Assembly: GCF_003609605.1 (NCBI RefSeq)
Contig: NZ_MCHY01000001.1
Coordinates: forward strand, 81,471 to 145,470
Source of the DNA: Ammoniphilus oxalaticus
GTDB taxonomy: Bacteria > Bacillota > Bacilli > Aneurinibacillales > RAOX-1
Reading direction: 5' to 3'
Length of the DNA stretch: 64,000 nucleotides
Shown piece after piece: positions 40,457 through 49,889 of the stretch. The notes beneath the pieces were generated by a model. The model was not told where the DNA came from and made no database searches. It was given only the letters and a program-made list of their open reading frames with translations. Position 1 is the stretch's first letter, and the number at the start of each line of letters is the position of its first letter. The translations under genes and the position numbers were made by a program.

Positions 40457-41173
40457 ATGTTCCGCAAAGGAGGAGCGTGGTTCACTAAGAAAAAAGCTCA
40501 CCGAGTGCTTGTTATAGATGATGAAGCGCCAATGAGAAAGTTGTTGGAAGTGTATTTGCGAGACAGCCTGTACGATGTTCTAACCGCATCAGGTGGGGAT
40601 CAGGCTGTGGATATGTTGAAAAAGGGCTCATTTGATTTGGTGTTATTAGATATTATGATGCCATATAAGGATGGTTGGGCAGTCTGTCGAGAAATTCGAT
40701 CTTTTAGTGATATTCCCATTATTATGTTAACGGCTCGGGATCAGACGGTTGATAAGGTGAAAGGGCTCAAATTAGGGGCGGATGATTACATTACGAAACC
40801 CTTTGAGGAAATGGAGTTATTGGCTCGAATTGAAGCGTTATTTAGGAGGTCTGAACCAAAAGGACCGACCGAACCCCAATCACAGTCCCATGGAATTACG
40901 ATTGATCCCACAACCCATTCTGTTTTTGCGAATGGACAACCGATCGAACTCACGCCAAAGGAATTTGAATTATTGTATACTTTTCTTACGAATAAGGGGC
41001 GCGTCTATAATCGTGAACTATTATTAGAGATGATCTGGGATTTGGATTATGAGGGGGATCTACGCACGGTCGATACCCATGTTAAGAATTTACGGGAAAA
41101 ATTAAGGAAACATGGGTTGGATGCCAATTCAATTATTAAAACGGTGTGGGGAGTAGGGTATAAAGGACAATAG
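40457..41173 (+). CDS. OmpR-family response regulator (copper block)
   Basis: Up to 238 residues from ATG 40457. The best ribosome site (GGAGGAGCG) lies inside the frame and precedes a TTC, so the exact start is unclear. The receiver has VIDDEAPMRKLLEV, the phospho-Asp in LVLLDIMMPYKDG and the Lys in GADDYITKPFEEM. The winged helix has GITIDPTTHSVFANGQPIEL and VDTHVKNLREKLRKHG. A terminator separates it from a kinase gene on the same strand. Neighbouring multicopper oxidase and Met/His-rich genes suggest a metal or envelope signal, by inference. Confidence 0.9.
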   Translation: MFRKGGAWFTKKKAHRVLVIDDEAPMRKLLEVYLRDSLYDVLTASGGDQAVDMLKKGSFDLVLLDIMMPYKDGWAVCREIRSFSDIPIIMLTARDQTVDKVKGLKLGADDYITKPFEEMELLARIEALFRRSEPKGPTEPQSQSHGITIDPTTHSVFANGQPIELTPKEFELLYTFLTNKGRVYNRELLLEMIWDLDYEGDLRTVDTHVKNLREKLRKHGLDANSIIKTVWGVGYKGQ

Positions 41174-41177
41174 AAAA

Positions 41178-41208
41178 AGCCTCATTTATATGAGGCTCTT
41201 TTATAAAT
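41178..41208. terminator. Bidirectional terminator after the response regulator
   Basis: AGCCTCAT/ATGAGGCT with loop TTAT, then CTTTTAT. It also serves the convergent SHOCT gene. Confidence 0.85.
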
Positions 41209-41225
41209 GCTACCATCTAATTCTG

Positions 41226-41447
41226 CTAACGAAGCAATTCGTTTCTTTTATCCCTATATTCTTCTTCGGTAATTTCCCCTTTGGCAAATCGTTCGCGTAG
41301 AATCTGAAGGGCGGGATCTTCTTTTTTACCTCCATTAATCCAACGAATAAACAGATAGATTCCTCCTAGGAGAAGGCCCCATTGTAAAAGCATCCAATAA
41401 AACATGCTAAAACCATGTACACCCATATTATTCATCATATGCATCAT
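41226..41447 (-). CDS. SHOCT-domain small membrane protein
   Basis: 73 residues from ATG 41447, about ten bases after AAAGGGGGCG; a longer frame to 41501 has no better site. It begins Met/His-rich (MMHMMNNMGVHG), then one helix (FYWMLLQWGLLLGGIYLFIR), then the SHOCT motif DPALQILRERFAKGEITEEE YRDKR. Such proteins occur next to copper or metal genes. It lies on the opposite strand between regulator and kinase. Confidence 0.85.
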   Translation of the reverse strand: MMHMMNNMGVHGFSMFYWMLLQWGLLLGGIYLFIRWINGGKKEDPALQILRERFAKGEITEEEYRDKRNELLR

Positions 41448-41550
41448 GGCTTCTGCGCCCCCTTTAGTCTTTATTATAAAAGATAAATATGAAGATTTCA
41501 TGTGGAATGCGTTGCGTTAAAAAAGTTTTTTAAAAAGGGGGTGTTCGAGT

Positions 41551-42969
41551 TTGGGGCGGATGGCGCAGTTTATTCGAACGAGAGTGACGATCAAATTAGG
41601 GCTATTACTGTTCGGTGTCTTCTTACTGATTGCAGTGGCCCTTGGAAACATTGTGTATACGTTTTTTGTTTCCTTCTATGTTTCGCATGTGTGGGAAGAA
41701 TTGACTCAGAGAACAGAAAGTCATGCCGCCGTTTTAAGCGATTATTTCAACGACAGTACGATTGACCATGTTGTACGCATGGAAGTAGGCGCTAACTTTA
41801 TGGTGGTGATTTTAGACTCGGATAAAAATGTGTTAGGTCAATCTGACAACATGACTTCCGAACATCACGACTATTTGGATATGACATATGAGAAACAAAT
41901 GAAATTTGGAGCCACGGTCGAGCAAGATTGGGATTCGAAACCATTCCTTGTCGATCAAGCGCCTGTTTTCCAGGGCGGCAAGGAAGCGGGAACCGTTGTT
42001 TTGTTTAGTTCCACAACACCGATTCGCGAGGCAATTCAATCATTACAACGTATCTTGCTCACGATCGGACTCGCTTCCGCTATTATTGTCGGCGGTATCT
42101 TGTTTTTAATTTCGAGAATGATCGCTCGTCCTCTGCTTGTCATGAGGCAAGTCACTAGTGAAATTGCAAAGGGGAATTATGATTTTTATTTGCCGTTGAG
42201 GGGGGAGGATGAGGTTGCTCAACTTGCCCACTCGATCCATCATATGTCGAGGGAAATTCAGTTTTATCAGAAGCAACGCAATGACTTTTTAGCCGATATT
42301 GGTCATGAGTTGCGAACACCATTAACGTATCTTAAAGGGTATTCCGAATTAATATTAGGTCACGACGTGTCTAACGAAGAAAAACAAGAGTATCTTACGG
42401 TTATTAATGAACAGAGCGAACGCCTGCAACGATTGGTGCAAGATTTATTTGATTTAGCCAGAATTGATCAAGGGGTTTTCTCGTTTCACTGGGAAAAGAT
42501 CTGTTTAGAAGACGTCCTGACTGACACCCTTTCAGTCGTCGAATCGTCGATGGATGCAAAAGGGATTCTCATTGAATATTGTCCTCCCGAGAAAAAAATT
42601 ATGGTTAAAGGAGATCGTCAACGGTTGGGACAAGTGTTTATCAATATCTTGGATAACGCGCGTTATTATACCCCTGAGGGCGGAAGCGTTTTTGTTCGTT
42701 ATCAGCGGAATGCAGCGGAAGTTATCATCGAGATCGAAGATACAGGACCGGGTATTCCGAAAGCAGAACTTCCTTTTATTACGGAACGGTTATATCGGGT
42801 GGAAAAATCACGCTCTAAACAAACAGGAGGCGCTGGGTTAGGTTTAGCTATCAGCTCCAAAATTATTGAAAAGCATCAAGGTTATTTACAGATCGAGAGC
42901 GCCGAGGGAGAAGGGACGACGTTTAAAGTGAATTTACCCCTTGTATTTGTAGATCAAGCTAAATCCTAA
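41551..42969 (+). CDS. Sensor histidine kinase (copper block)
   Basis: 472 residues from TTG 41551 after AAAGGGGGTG; ATG 41560 is an alternative. Two helices (~13-35 and ~165-187) flank an extracytoplasmic sensor of ~130 residues that contains HHDYLDMTYEKQMK. HAMP, HisKA (DFLADIGHELRTPLTYLKGY) and HATPase (NILDNARYYTPEGG; DTGPGIPKAEL; GGAGLGLAIS) follow. It is the obvious partner of the OmpR-type regulator upstream. It precedes the Met/His-rich exported protein and the multicopper oxidase on the same strand, so a copper or redox input is plausible. Confidence 0.92.
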   Translation: MGRMAQFIRTRVTIKLGLLLFGVFLLIAVALGNIVYTFFVSFYVSHVWEELTQRTESHAAVLSDYFNDSTIDHVVRMEVGANFMVVILDSDKNVLGQSDNMTSEHHDYLDMTYEKQMKFGATVEQDWDSKPFLVDQAPVFQGGKEAGTVVLFSSTTPIREAIQSLQRILLTIGLASAIIVGGILFLISRMIARPLLVMRQVTSEIAKGNYDFYLPLRGEDEVAQLAHSIHHMSREIQFYQKQRNDFLADIGHELRTPLTYLKGYSELILGHDVSNEEKQEYLTVINEQSERLQRLVQDLFDLARIDQGVFSFHWEKICLEDVLTDTLSVVESSMDAKGILIEYCPPEKKIMVKGDRQRLGQVFINILDNARYYTPEGGSVFVRYQRNAAEVIIEIEDTGPGIPKAELPFITERLYRVEKSRSKQTGGAGLGLAISSKIIEKHQGYLQIESAEGEGTTFKVNLPLVFVDQAKS

Positions 42970-43120
42970 GGTGATCTGAGTCAGTAGTTAACAATGAACC
43001 TTGGTCGTTATGTTGATGGGATGTGATCATTTCGACACTTTTTCTACACAGTTTCCACATATGTATCTTCTATTATTAAAAGTGTAAAGAAGAATACTTC
43101 TCGTGGGAGGGGAACAGGAA

Positions 43121-43393
43121 ATGAAAAAGATGGTGATCGGTGGAACGCTAGCTGCATTGTTGGTCATAGGCGGCATCGGGGGAGTGTGGGCGGCGGAATC
43201 TGTGAGCCCTAATAGCGGAAATGAAAAAACATTCGAAGACATGTTGCCGTTCATGAAGAAAATGCATCCCCATACATCCGATGAAACTTTTAAAAAAATG
43301 TACAATGACTGCCACGGTGAGGGCGGGATGATGAAAGGCCATCATCGTCATATGGGCGGGAATCATTGGATGCATAATATGAAGGAATCATAA
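43121..43393 (+). CDS. Met/His-rich exported protein, probably copper-binding
   Basis: 90 residues from ATG 43121, behind GGGAGGGGAACAGGAA. The signal peptide is MKKMVIGGTLAALLVIGGIG, cut near VWAAES. The mature part contains MLPFMKKMHPHTSDETFKKM, a single Cys in MYNDCHGEGGMMKGHHRHMG, and HWMHNM. The dense Met, His and Cys pattern is that of extracytoplasmic Cu(I)-binding peptides. It lies between the kinase gene and the multicopper oxidase and has its own terminator, so it is probably a target of the two-component system. Confidence 0.78.
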   Translation: MKKMVIGGTLAALLVIGGIGGVWAAESVSPNSGNEKTFEDMLPFMKKMHPHTSDETFKKMYNDCHGEGGMMKGHHRHMGGNHWMHNMKES

Positions 43394-43398
43394 GCGCG

Positions 43399-43432
43399 AC
43401 AGCCGGATCGAACGATCTGGTTGTTTTTTTGG
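43399..43432 (+). terminator. Terminator after the Met/His-rich gene
   Basis: ACAGCCGGATC/GATCTGGTTGT (G-T pairs) with loop GAAC, then TTTTTTGG. Confidence 0.85.
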
Positions 43433-43551
43433 TTGAAAAGCTAGATTTATAAATAACATAAATAAGTAGGTATTGTAATAAACTCCATAATTTCTACACA
43501 AGTTTACCGTAAACTCACAATATAGAAGGACTTTAAGAGGGGAGAAAAACG

Positions 43552-43680
43552 ATGGATGATATGAGCTTGAGTTCGTTGTTGGGAATAATGAAACCTATTT
43601 TATATGTAGTCGGGTTGTACATACTTTACAGCGTGGTTGTCGCGCTATACAAAAAGAAAAGAGGAACAAATAATAAATAA
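43552..43680 (+). CDS. 42-residue membrane peptide before the multicopper oxidase
   Basis: ATG at 43552 follows AAGAGGGGAGAAAAACG, a strong ribosome site. The product MDDMSLSSLLGIMKPILYVV... has one membrane helix (~12-32) and ends in a basic tail YKKKRGTNNK. It lies directly before the multicopper oxidase (18 bases to its start), clearly in one operon. Function unknown; a helper for membrane assembly or copper delivery is only a guess. Confidence 0.7.
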   Translation: MDDMSLSSLLGIMKPILYVVGLYILYSVVVALYKKKRGTNNK

Positions 43681-43697
43681 GAGGAGCGTGTTTGGAA

Positions 43698-45167
43698 ATG
43701 AAGAAAATGTTGTTTTTAATTTTGGCGAGCGCCCTTGTGTTAAGCGCGTGTAGCGCGAAGACGGATGGTGATGTGGCTGAACCTGAAGATCATTCAATGG
43801 ATGGGATGGCTATGGGACATGATCATCACGAACCCGATTTAAATCATTCGACTGGAGAAAATGAATTGAAATTGCCGCCCATTTTAAAGAGCGACAAGGA
43901 AACAGAAGACGAAATTCATTATACGGTTGATGCTCAAAAGGGTCAAACAGAAATATTCGATGGTTACCAAACGGATACGTTAGGTTACAACTCCTCGTTT
44001 TTAGGCCCGGTTTTAAAAGTGAAAAAAGGGCAAACCGTCCACATTAACACGAAGAACAGTTTGGATGAGGATACGACATTTCACTGGCATGGGTTGGTTA
44101 TTGCCGGAGCGGCCGATGGAGGTCCTCATAGTGTGATCAAACCGGGGGAAAGCAAAGAAATTACGTTTAAAGTCGATCAGGGAGCGGCCACTCTTTGGTT
44201 TCATCCCCATCCATTAGGAAATACAGCCGAACAGGTTTTTAATGGTCTTGCGGGATTGTTTTATATTGAAGACGATGAAGCGGATCAACTGGATTTACCA
44301 AACGAATACGGCAAAAATGATTTTCCATTAATTATTCAAGATAAGACGTTCGATGAAGAGAAGCAATTGAATTTTACTGAAGTGAAAGATGAAGATGGAA
44401 TGATGGGGGATACTCTATTAGTCAATGGCACAGTCAATCCGAGCTTAACCATTGGAAAGGAAAAGGTGCGTTTGCGTTTGTTAAATGGTTCGAACATGCG
44501 GAACTATGTGTTTAAGTTGAGTAATGATCAGGCCTTTACACAAATTGCGTCAGACGGAGGCTTGTTAAACGAACCGATTGAATTAAAGGAATTACAATTA
44601 ACCCCTTCGGAAAGAGCGGAAATTGTAGTTGATTTTTCTAAATTACAAGATACGGATCAGCTCGCTTTACTTACAGGCGAGGACACTGTTGTGTTACCGT
44701 TCAATGTGAAAGAGGAGCGAACAGGGGGAGATAACGTAAACATTCCGAAGCAAATGAATTCCATTGCGGTAACTGACGAGGAAAAGAGCATGAAGGTGAC
44801 CAAGGAAATAGTGTTAGATGGCATGGCGGAAGATGTTACGATTAACGGGAAGAAATTGGATATAGATAGAATTGATTTTACCCAGAAAAAAGGGGAAGTT
44901 GAAGTTTGGGAGATTTACAATAAACCAGATGAAATGGGTGGCATGATTCATCCATTCCATATTCATGGTACCCAATTTAAGGTTATTTCAATCAATGACG
45001 AATTACCGCCTGAAAATTTACGAGGATACAAAGATACAGTCTCTTTAGATTCAGGAGATCGAGTGAAGCTCGCGGTCCGATTCGATGAACCTGGGATTTT
45101 TATGTATCACTGTCATATTCTAGAGCATGAAGACAATGGGATGATGGGGCAGGTGAAAGTAGAGTAA
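43698..45167 (+). CDS. Multicopper oxidase lipoprotein
   Basis: 489 residues from ATG 43698 (TTG 43692 also possible) after GAGGAGCG. The lipobox VLSACSA anchors it outside. A His/Met/Asp segment (MDGMAMGHDHHEPDLNHS) precedes the cupredoxin domains. All copper ligands are present: FHWHGL, LWFHPHPLG, IHPFHIHGTQF and YHCHILEHEDNGMM. The family (CueO/CotA/laccase type) oxidises Cu(I) or organic substrates with reduction of O2 to water. With the kinase-regulator pair and Met/His-rich protein it suggests extracytoplasmic copper detoxification. Confidence 0.93.
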   Translation: MKKMLFLILASALVLSACSAKTDGDVAEPEDHSMDGMAMGHDHHEPDLNHSTGENELKLPPILKSDKETEDEIHYTVDAQKGQTEIFDGYQTDTLGYNSSFLGPVLKVKKGQTVHINTKNSLDEDTTFHWHGLVIAGAADGGPHSVIKPGESKEITFKVDQGAATLWFHPHPLGNTAEQVFNGLAGLFYIEDDEADQLDLPNEYGKNDFPLIIQDKTFDEEKQLNFTEVKDEDGMMGDTLLVNGTVNPSLTIGKEKVRLRLLNGSNMRNYVFKLSNDQAFTQIASDGGLLNEPIELKELQLTPSERAEIVVDFSKLQDTDQLALLTGEDTVVLPFNVKEERTGGDNVNIPKQMNSIAVTDEEKSMKVTKEIVLDGMAEDVTINGKKLDIDRIDFTQKKGEVEVWEIYNKPDEMGGMIHPFHIHGTQFKVISINDELPPENLRGYKDTVSLDSGDRVKLAVRFDEPGIFMYHCHILEHEDNGMMGQVKVE

Positions 45168-46124
45168 TTGTCTTCTTGCTTGTCTGACTGGCCATCTATG
45201 GTTGAGTTTTCCAATAAGCAAGGATCAAAATGAATAGAGACTCGCCGCCCGTCGTTAAGTATGGGTAGTATAAAGGTGAATCAATTCGAGATAATCGAAT
45301 AGAACTATTTATAGACATATGCGCCTGCTGGAAGAGATCAAATTGATAATCCAAGAGAAGATCTCATAGCACTGACGTATGATATTCTTTCTGACATATA
45401 ATATGACTTTTCTTGGCCTGAACAGACTAGGGACCCATTACTATTTAAAAAGTTAATGGCGGGAATCAGGCGATAACAACCATTAAAGCAAGGTCTAAGC
45501 GTGAGAAAGTTACCTCCACTATTTCCAAAGGGTTTAAAATCCAAAAGTTAACTTGGCATCTAAGTGAAAGGTGTAGAGGACATGATTGAGGAATACCTCA
45601 GCCATCTTCAAAAGAACGGAAAATACTCTCATACATCCATACGAAAATGAACTACTACAATTTGAAGCAGAAACCAATATTCAAAAATGGATACATGGCT
45701 TATCGTAATAAAAAGGTCGTGTATAACCTGGTGCTCGATATATCGGATTGGATGTAAGATCGGCGGATGAAGATCATATGGTGGACGGGAAAATCGGAAA
45801 AGTAGCTTCATGATGCCAAAAGCTTGTAATAAGGATAGAAACATTTGAAACATCCATTCGCTTAATAAGCCCTTCCTTTCCCGATAGATATTTATCACTT
45901 GAACAACTTACTATTGATATAGGGGAAAGAAACAACCAAAAATATGTTAATATTTTTCCGTTTATAAACCTCCTAATTAAAAGACAATGTATCAACTCGA
46001 AGCGTTCCTATATATTTATTCCCCGTACAAAACCCTTGCATGATCCCATTAACTGCTTAAATGCTAGAGCGTCTTTTACAACTCGATGACATCTCCATGT
46101 TATGCTAATCATGAGGTGATCCTA
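45168..46124. other. Gene-free 950-base stretch with eroded coding DNA
   Basis: No intact gene. A 22-codon frame at 45582-45650 (MIEEYLSHLQKNGKYSHTSI) resembles the start of a tyrosine recombinase core-binding domain. In another frame, 45740-45990 reads IGLDVRSADEDHMVDGKIGK and FETSIRLISPSFPDRYLSLE without a start. Both look like dead remnants of integrated DNA. Confidence 0.4.
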
Positions 46125-46772
46125 GTGGCAACAATTTTAATTGTTGAGGATGAAATTCCAATCAATGAATTAATTAAAAGAAATCTACAATCCGTAGGAC
46201 ATACATGTATTTCCGTTTTTGATGGTAGGGCAGCTATTGATGAGTTGACACAAAACGAAGTGGATCTCGTTTTGTTGGACGTCATGCTTCCAGAAATTGA
46301 TGGTTATGAGGTTTTTCAGCAAATGGAAAAGACACCTACGATCTTCCTGACGGCGCGAAGTAGCTTAATGGATAAGGTGAAGGGTTTGACCCTCGGCGCT
46401 GACGATTATTTAGTCAAACCATTTGAGATCTTAGAATTGTTGGCGCGAGTGGATGCTGTGTTAAGACGTACCCAAAAGGAAAGCAAGCATTTTGAGCTTG
46501 ATGGGCTAAAGGTAGATTTTGAGAGCAGACAAGTATTTTTGAATGAATCTCCGATTGAATGTACCCCTAAAGAATTCGATCTATTAGAGGTGTTGGTGAA
46601 CAATCGTAATATTGCTCTATCACGGGATAAGCTGTTAGAGCTTGCTTGGGGATATGATTATGAAGGGGATACAAGGACGGTGGACGTTCATATTCAAAAG
46701 CTAAGAAAGAAGTTAGACATGGAATCTAGAATTAAAACGGTCTATAAAATTGGTTATCGTTTGGAAATTTAG
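46125..46772 (+). CDS. OmpR-family response regulator (second system)
   Basis: 215 residues from GTG 46125, behind GAGGTGATCCTA. The receiver has ATILIVEDEIPINELIKRNL, the phospho-Asp in VLLDVMLPEIDG and the Lys in GADDYLVKPFEIL. The winged-helix domain has DGLKVDFESRQVFLNESPIE and VDVHIQKLRKKLD. It is the first gene of a three-gene set on one strand with an exported protein and a kinase. No metal or drug genes adjoin, so the stimulus is open. Confidence 0.92.
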   Translation: MATILIVEDEIPINELIKRNLQSVGHTCISVFDGRAAIDELTQNEVDLVLLDVMLPEIDGYEVFQQMEKTPTIFLTARSSLMDKVKGLTLGADDYLVKPFEILELLARVDAVLRRTQKESKHFELDGLKVDFESRQVFLNESPIECTPKEFDLLEVLVNNRNIALSRDKLLELAWGYDYEGDTRTVDVHIQKLRKKLDMESRIKTVYKIGYRLEI

Positions 46773-46880
46773 ATAGAAAAAAATAATATTACAACTTCAT
46801 AATAACTTGATGACAATCCTATAATCTCGCCATTTTATACTGTTATTGTAAGCTCAAACAAACGATAAGGAGAGATTGAG

Positions 46881-47750
46881 ATGAAAACAGAAAGATTGAA
46901 TAGAAAAGGATGGAAAAGAACCGCGTTGATTGCCGTAACCGTTATTGGCGCTAGTCCACTACTGTTCCAGGGAATTATCCAAGGAGTAACGGCAGCGGAA
47001 TTGAAAAAAACGGATAGAGTTCCTACAACCTATTCGATTGATGCAGTCAGTACATCCCCAGCTGCGCAATATAGTTTGCCAGAAGGCTACCAAAAAGCAA
47101 ATTACACGGTGGGAACAATAAACCTTGATTACTACCGCAATCAGATGCCGACTAGCAAGGACATGGCCAAAGAAGTTGCGGCGGAAATCGGCGCTCAGGC
47201 CCTGTGGGAGATATTTGACCTGAACTTGGAAGGGCAGGAGATTCAAATGGGCTACAACCAGGCAGTCGAACATCTTCCCCGTTCGCGATGGCATGCAGAT
47301 GTGTACATCAATGGCAAGCGTAGTTATTCATTCGAAGTCGACTCAGTGACGGGAGAATTATTTGGAATAGCCCGCAGCAGAACACTGGATAAACAGATTT
47401 CATTAGCCTATGATTCAAAGCTTGCTAGTAACCCCCAAGAATATGTTGAACGAGCAAGGAAGTTAGCGGAAAAATACAATGTTGTTCATGGACCGATTAA
47501 GTCGGTGGAATACAATAACCAAGGATACAGTAACAATGATCCGGATATTACGATGTACGTAACTGGGGAAAATGGGGAAATGGCTATGATGACTTTCTCC
47601 CGATACGATAAGGCCTTGTTAAGTATCGGCTATAGTACGCCAACGAAGTACGCGTTGGAACAAGCTGAAAGGGACATGAAGCGGTTGCAGGAAAAGGCAA
47701 CGCCTTCGGTCGATGATAACGAGGCTCCCTCTCTAAAGGAAATGGAATGA
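46881..47750 (+). CDS. Exported protein encoded between regulator and kinase
   Basis: 289 residues from ATG 46881, behind AAGGAGAGATTGAG. It has a signal peptide (basic lead, TALIAVTVIGASPLLFQGII, cut near VTAAEL) and a mixed alpha/beta body. WHADVYINGKRSYSFEVDSV then TGELFGIARS resembles a PepSY-type strand-turn-helix unit, and the C-terminus is acidic. Regulator-exported protein-kinase order suggests it modulates the sensor outside the membrane, as YycH/BceR accessory proteins do; that is inference. Confidence 0.75.
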   Translation: MKTERLNRKGWKRTALIAVTVIGASPLLFQGIIQGVTAAELKKTDRVPTTYSIDAVSTSPAAQYSLPEGYQKANYTVGTINLDYYRNQMPTSKDMAKEVAAEIGAQALWEIFDLNLEGQEIQMGYNQAVEHLPRSRWHADVYINGKRSYSFEVDSVTGELFGIARSRTLDKQISLAYDSKLASNPQEYVERARKLAEKYNVVHGPIKSVEYNNQGYSNNDPDITMYVTGENGEMAMMTFSRYDKALLSIGYSTPTKYALEQAERDMKRLQEKATPSVDDNEAPSLKEME

Positions 47751-47781
47751 GATTAAACCACGTTTTTACGATGTAAAATCT

Positions 47782-47808
47782 AGCCGCCACATGTTGGCGG
47801 CTCTTCGT
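47782..47808 (+). terminator. Hairpin between exported protein and kinase genes
   Basis: AGCCGCCA/TGGCGGCT with a five-base loop, followed by CTTCG. There is no true T-run, so it probably attenuates rather than fully terminates. Confidence 0.5.
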
Positions 47809-47877
47809 CTGATAAAAAGAATCTTTCCTTTAACAACGCTATAAACCAAACAATCCGTAATCAATCTAAAAAGGGAG

Positions 47878-49341
47878 ATGAATTATTTTGATAGAAATCC
47901 AAAAGACGGTCCACAAGTGGGGTTATCCTTTGAAGGTAAACCCATGAAATATCGAACTTTTTTGACCACACTTATGCTCTTTCTATTTTTCTTCAATTTG
48001 GGAATTTTAATTATTTCGATCACGACCTTCAAAGATACGATTGCGCGTGCAGAGGAGAAAAGTTTAGGAGAACATTACTTTATCACCTCTTCGCTGATTA
48101 AGGATTTTTATGCTGTGGAAAACCGTGGAATTGATATTGAAGACTCCCTGGGTGCTCTGCTTCAGCCATACAGTTATTTATCAGGAGATAAAAAAGTGAA
48201 ATTGGCGCTCTACAAGGGTAATCAGATTGTCTATTCGGATCAGCCGCAGAATATCGTAAAGAGCAGCTCCTTGGAACTGGATAAAACTAGAGATCGTTTA
48301 GTTTCCTCGCAAAAATCTGAAGGACGTACGTATGTTATGGTTTCAGGTAAGCTTCCAGCGCCATTTGATGATTATACAATGGTGTATTTTTATGATACGA
48401 CGGATTCCATTGCCGCATGGAATCAAATGAAAAACATGCTGTTTTTGGCAGGATTGATTCTTTCCAGTTTACTCGCTTTTGGACTTCTATTATTACTGAA
48501 TCGAATATTTAAGCCTCTCACGCAAATTTCTCATATGTCTCGGAGCATTGCGGCCGGAGCATACGATACTAGACTTCCTGTATCTGGACAAGACGAGCTT
48601 TCCGAAATGGCTAGAAGTTTCAATCATATGGCGGAGGAAATTAAAAGTCAGATCATGCAGTTGGCTACTGCAGCGGAACAGAAGCAACAGTTTGTCGATA
48701 ATCTGGCTCACGAGTTACGAACTCCTCTTACTACGATTTATGGATATGCAGAGTATATTCAGAAGGTTGTTTGCACAGAAGAGGATAAGGTCCTTGCGAC
48801 AAACTATATCATGTCTGAGAGCCGCAGACTGCAAAATATTGCTTATCGTTTACTCGATATGGCCACCCTTCGTGAGAATAGTATTGAGCGAGGCGACGTT
48901 TGTTTGGAAGAATTGGTTCGGGGGATTAAACAAGCTATGTCGCTGAAAGCGACAGCGCAAGACATTAAGATAATCTATGAATGTCGATTTGACATGCTCT
49001 TTTGCGATGCAGATCTCATGCATATTTTGCTTGTTAATTTATTAGATAACGCGATAAAAGCATGCAAACCGAGAGATATCATCAAGCTAGTCGCTGAGCT
49101 AGAGGGTGATCGTAAAGTGATTTTTATTCAAGATAGTGGCAAAGGAATGTCAGAGGAGCATCTCGATAATATTACAAAAGCGTTTTACCGGGTAGATCTT
49201 TCTCGCAGTCGCTCTGGTGGCGGAGCAGGTTTAGGTCTAACCCTTTGCCAACAGATTGCGTTGAATCATGGAGCAGAACTTAGTTTTTCCTCTGAGCTAG
49301 GGAAAGGTACAACAGCTAAACTAACTTTTACAAGTTCATAA
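47878..49341 (+). CDS. Sensor histidine kinase (second system)
   Basis: 487 residues from ATG 47878, which sits immediately behind AAAAAGGGAG (very close). ATG 47946 behind GAAGGTAAACCC is an alternative start just before the first helix. Helices lie at ~24-46 and ~183-205 and bound an outward sensor. HAMP, HisKA (FVDNLAHELRTPLTTIYGYA) and HATPase (LLDNAIKACKPRD; DSGKGMSEEHL; GGGAGLGLTLC) follow. It pairs with the regulator at 46125. Confidence 0.9.
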   Translation: MNYFDRNPKDGPQVGLSFEGKPMKYRTFLTTLMLFLFFFNLGILIISITTFKDTIARAEEKSLGEHYFITSSLIKDFYAVENRGIDIEDSLGALLQPYSYLSGDKKVKLALYKGNQIVYSDQPQNIVKSSSLELDKTRDRLVSSQKSEGRTYVMVSGKLPAPFDDYTMVYFYDTTDSIAAWNQMKNMLFLAGLILSSLLAFGLLLLLNRIFKPLTQISHMSRSIAAGAYDTRLPVSGQDELSEMARSFNHMAEEIKSQIMQLATAAEQKQQFVDNLAHELRTPLTTIYGYAEYIQKVVCTEEDKVLATNYIMSESRRLQNIAYRLLDMATLRENSIERGDVCLEELVRGIKQAMSLKATAQDIKIIYECRFDMLFCDADLMHILLVNLLDNAIKACKPRDIIKLVAELEGDRKVIFIQDSGKGMSEEHLDNITKAFYRVDLSRSRSGGGAGLGLTLCQQIALNHGAELSFSSELGKGTTAKLTFTSS

Positions 49342-49837
49342 CCATTTAATCTTCCCAAGTATGAAGGGTTGATTATAAATGGATTATCTACTTAGAGTCC
49401 TGAATTCTTTAATATTGTTTTGATCTTGTATTCTTTAATTGAAGATAAAGTTAAAAAGAACGTAGAAAAAATCGGGCTCTATATCCTGCTTCTCATCCTC
49501 TTTTCAAAATTTACTGGCTTATCAAAAAGAGAAATAACTAACATTAGTGTCAGAAATGGATAATAATTAAACTTGGATGTACATTGCCAAGTAGTAAATA
49601 GCCCTACATCTTCGTGATATGCGAATGGTTTAGGGCTATTTTAGAGACTGGGAGTAAAATCGGCCATCGGATTTTGGATATCACTCGTGTTGACCCTAAT
49701 ACGATTATTTGATAATGAGATGGATAAATGATCGACAAAATTTGGGGATGTAGGTATAATGTCCTCAACTCAATGCTTTTTACTATTGAAAAAGTCACTC
49801 AATGATAAAAAGTATGCTATCAATCTTTTTCGAGCTT
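49342..49837. other. Intergenic region with possible short ORF
   Basis: A frame at 49420-49563 (TTG start, no ribosome site) encodes LILYSLIEDKVKKNVEKIGL and ILLLILFSKFTGLSKR, a basic peptide with one helix. I do not call it a gene with confidence. The remainder shows nothing recognisable. Confidence 0.3.
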
Positions 49838-49840
49838 CAT

Positions 49841-49864
49841 CTGGCCAAGGGGCCAGTCTTTTGC
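49841..49864 (+). terminator. Small terminator-like hairpin
   Basis: CTGGCC/GGCCAG with loop AAGG followed by TCTTTT, 26 bases before the stalk/CAP gene. Confidence 0.6.
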
Positions 49865-49889
49865 TATAAAATTGAAAATGGGGGATTAG

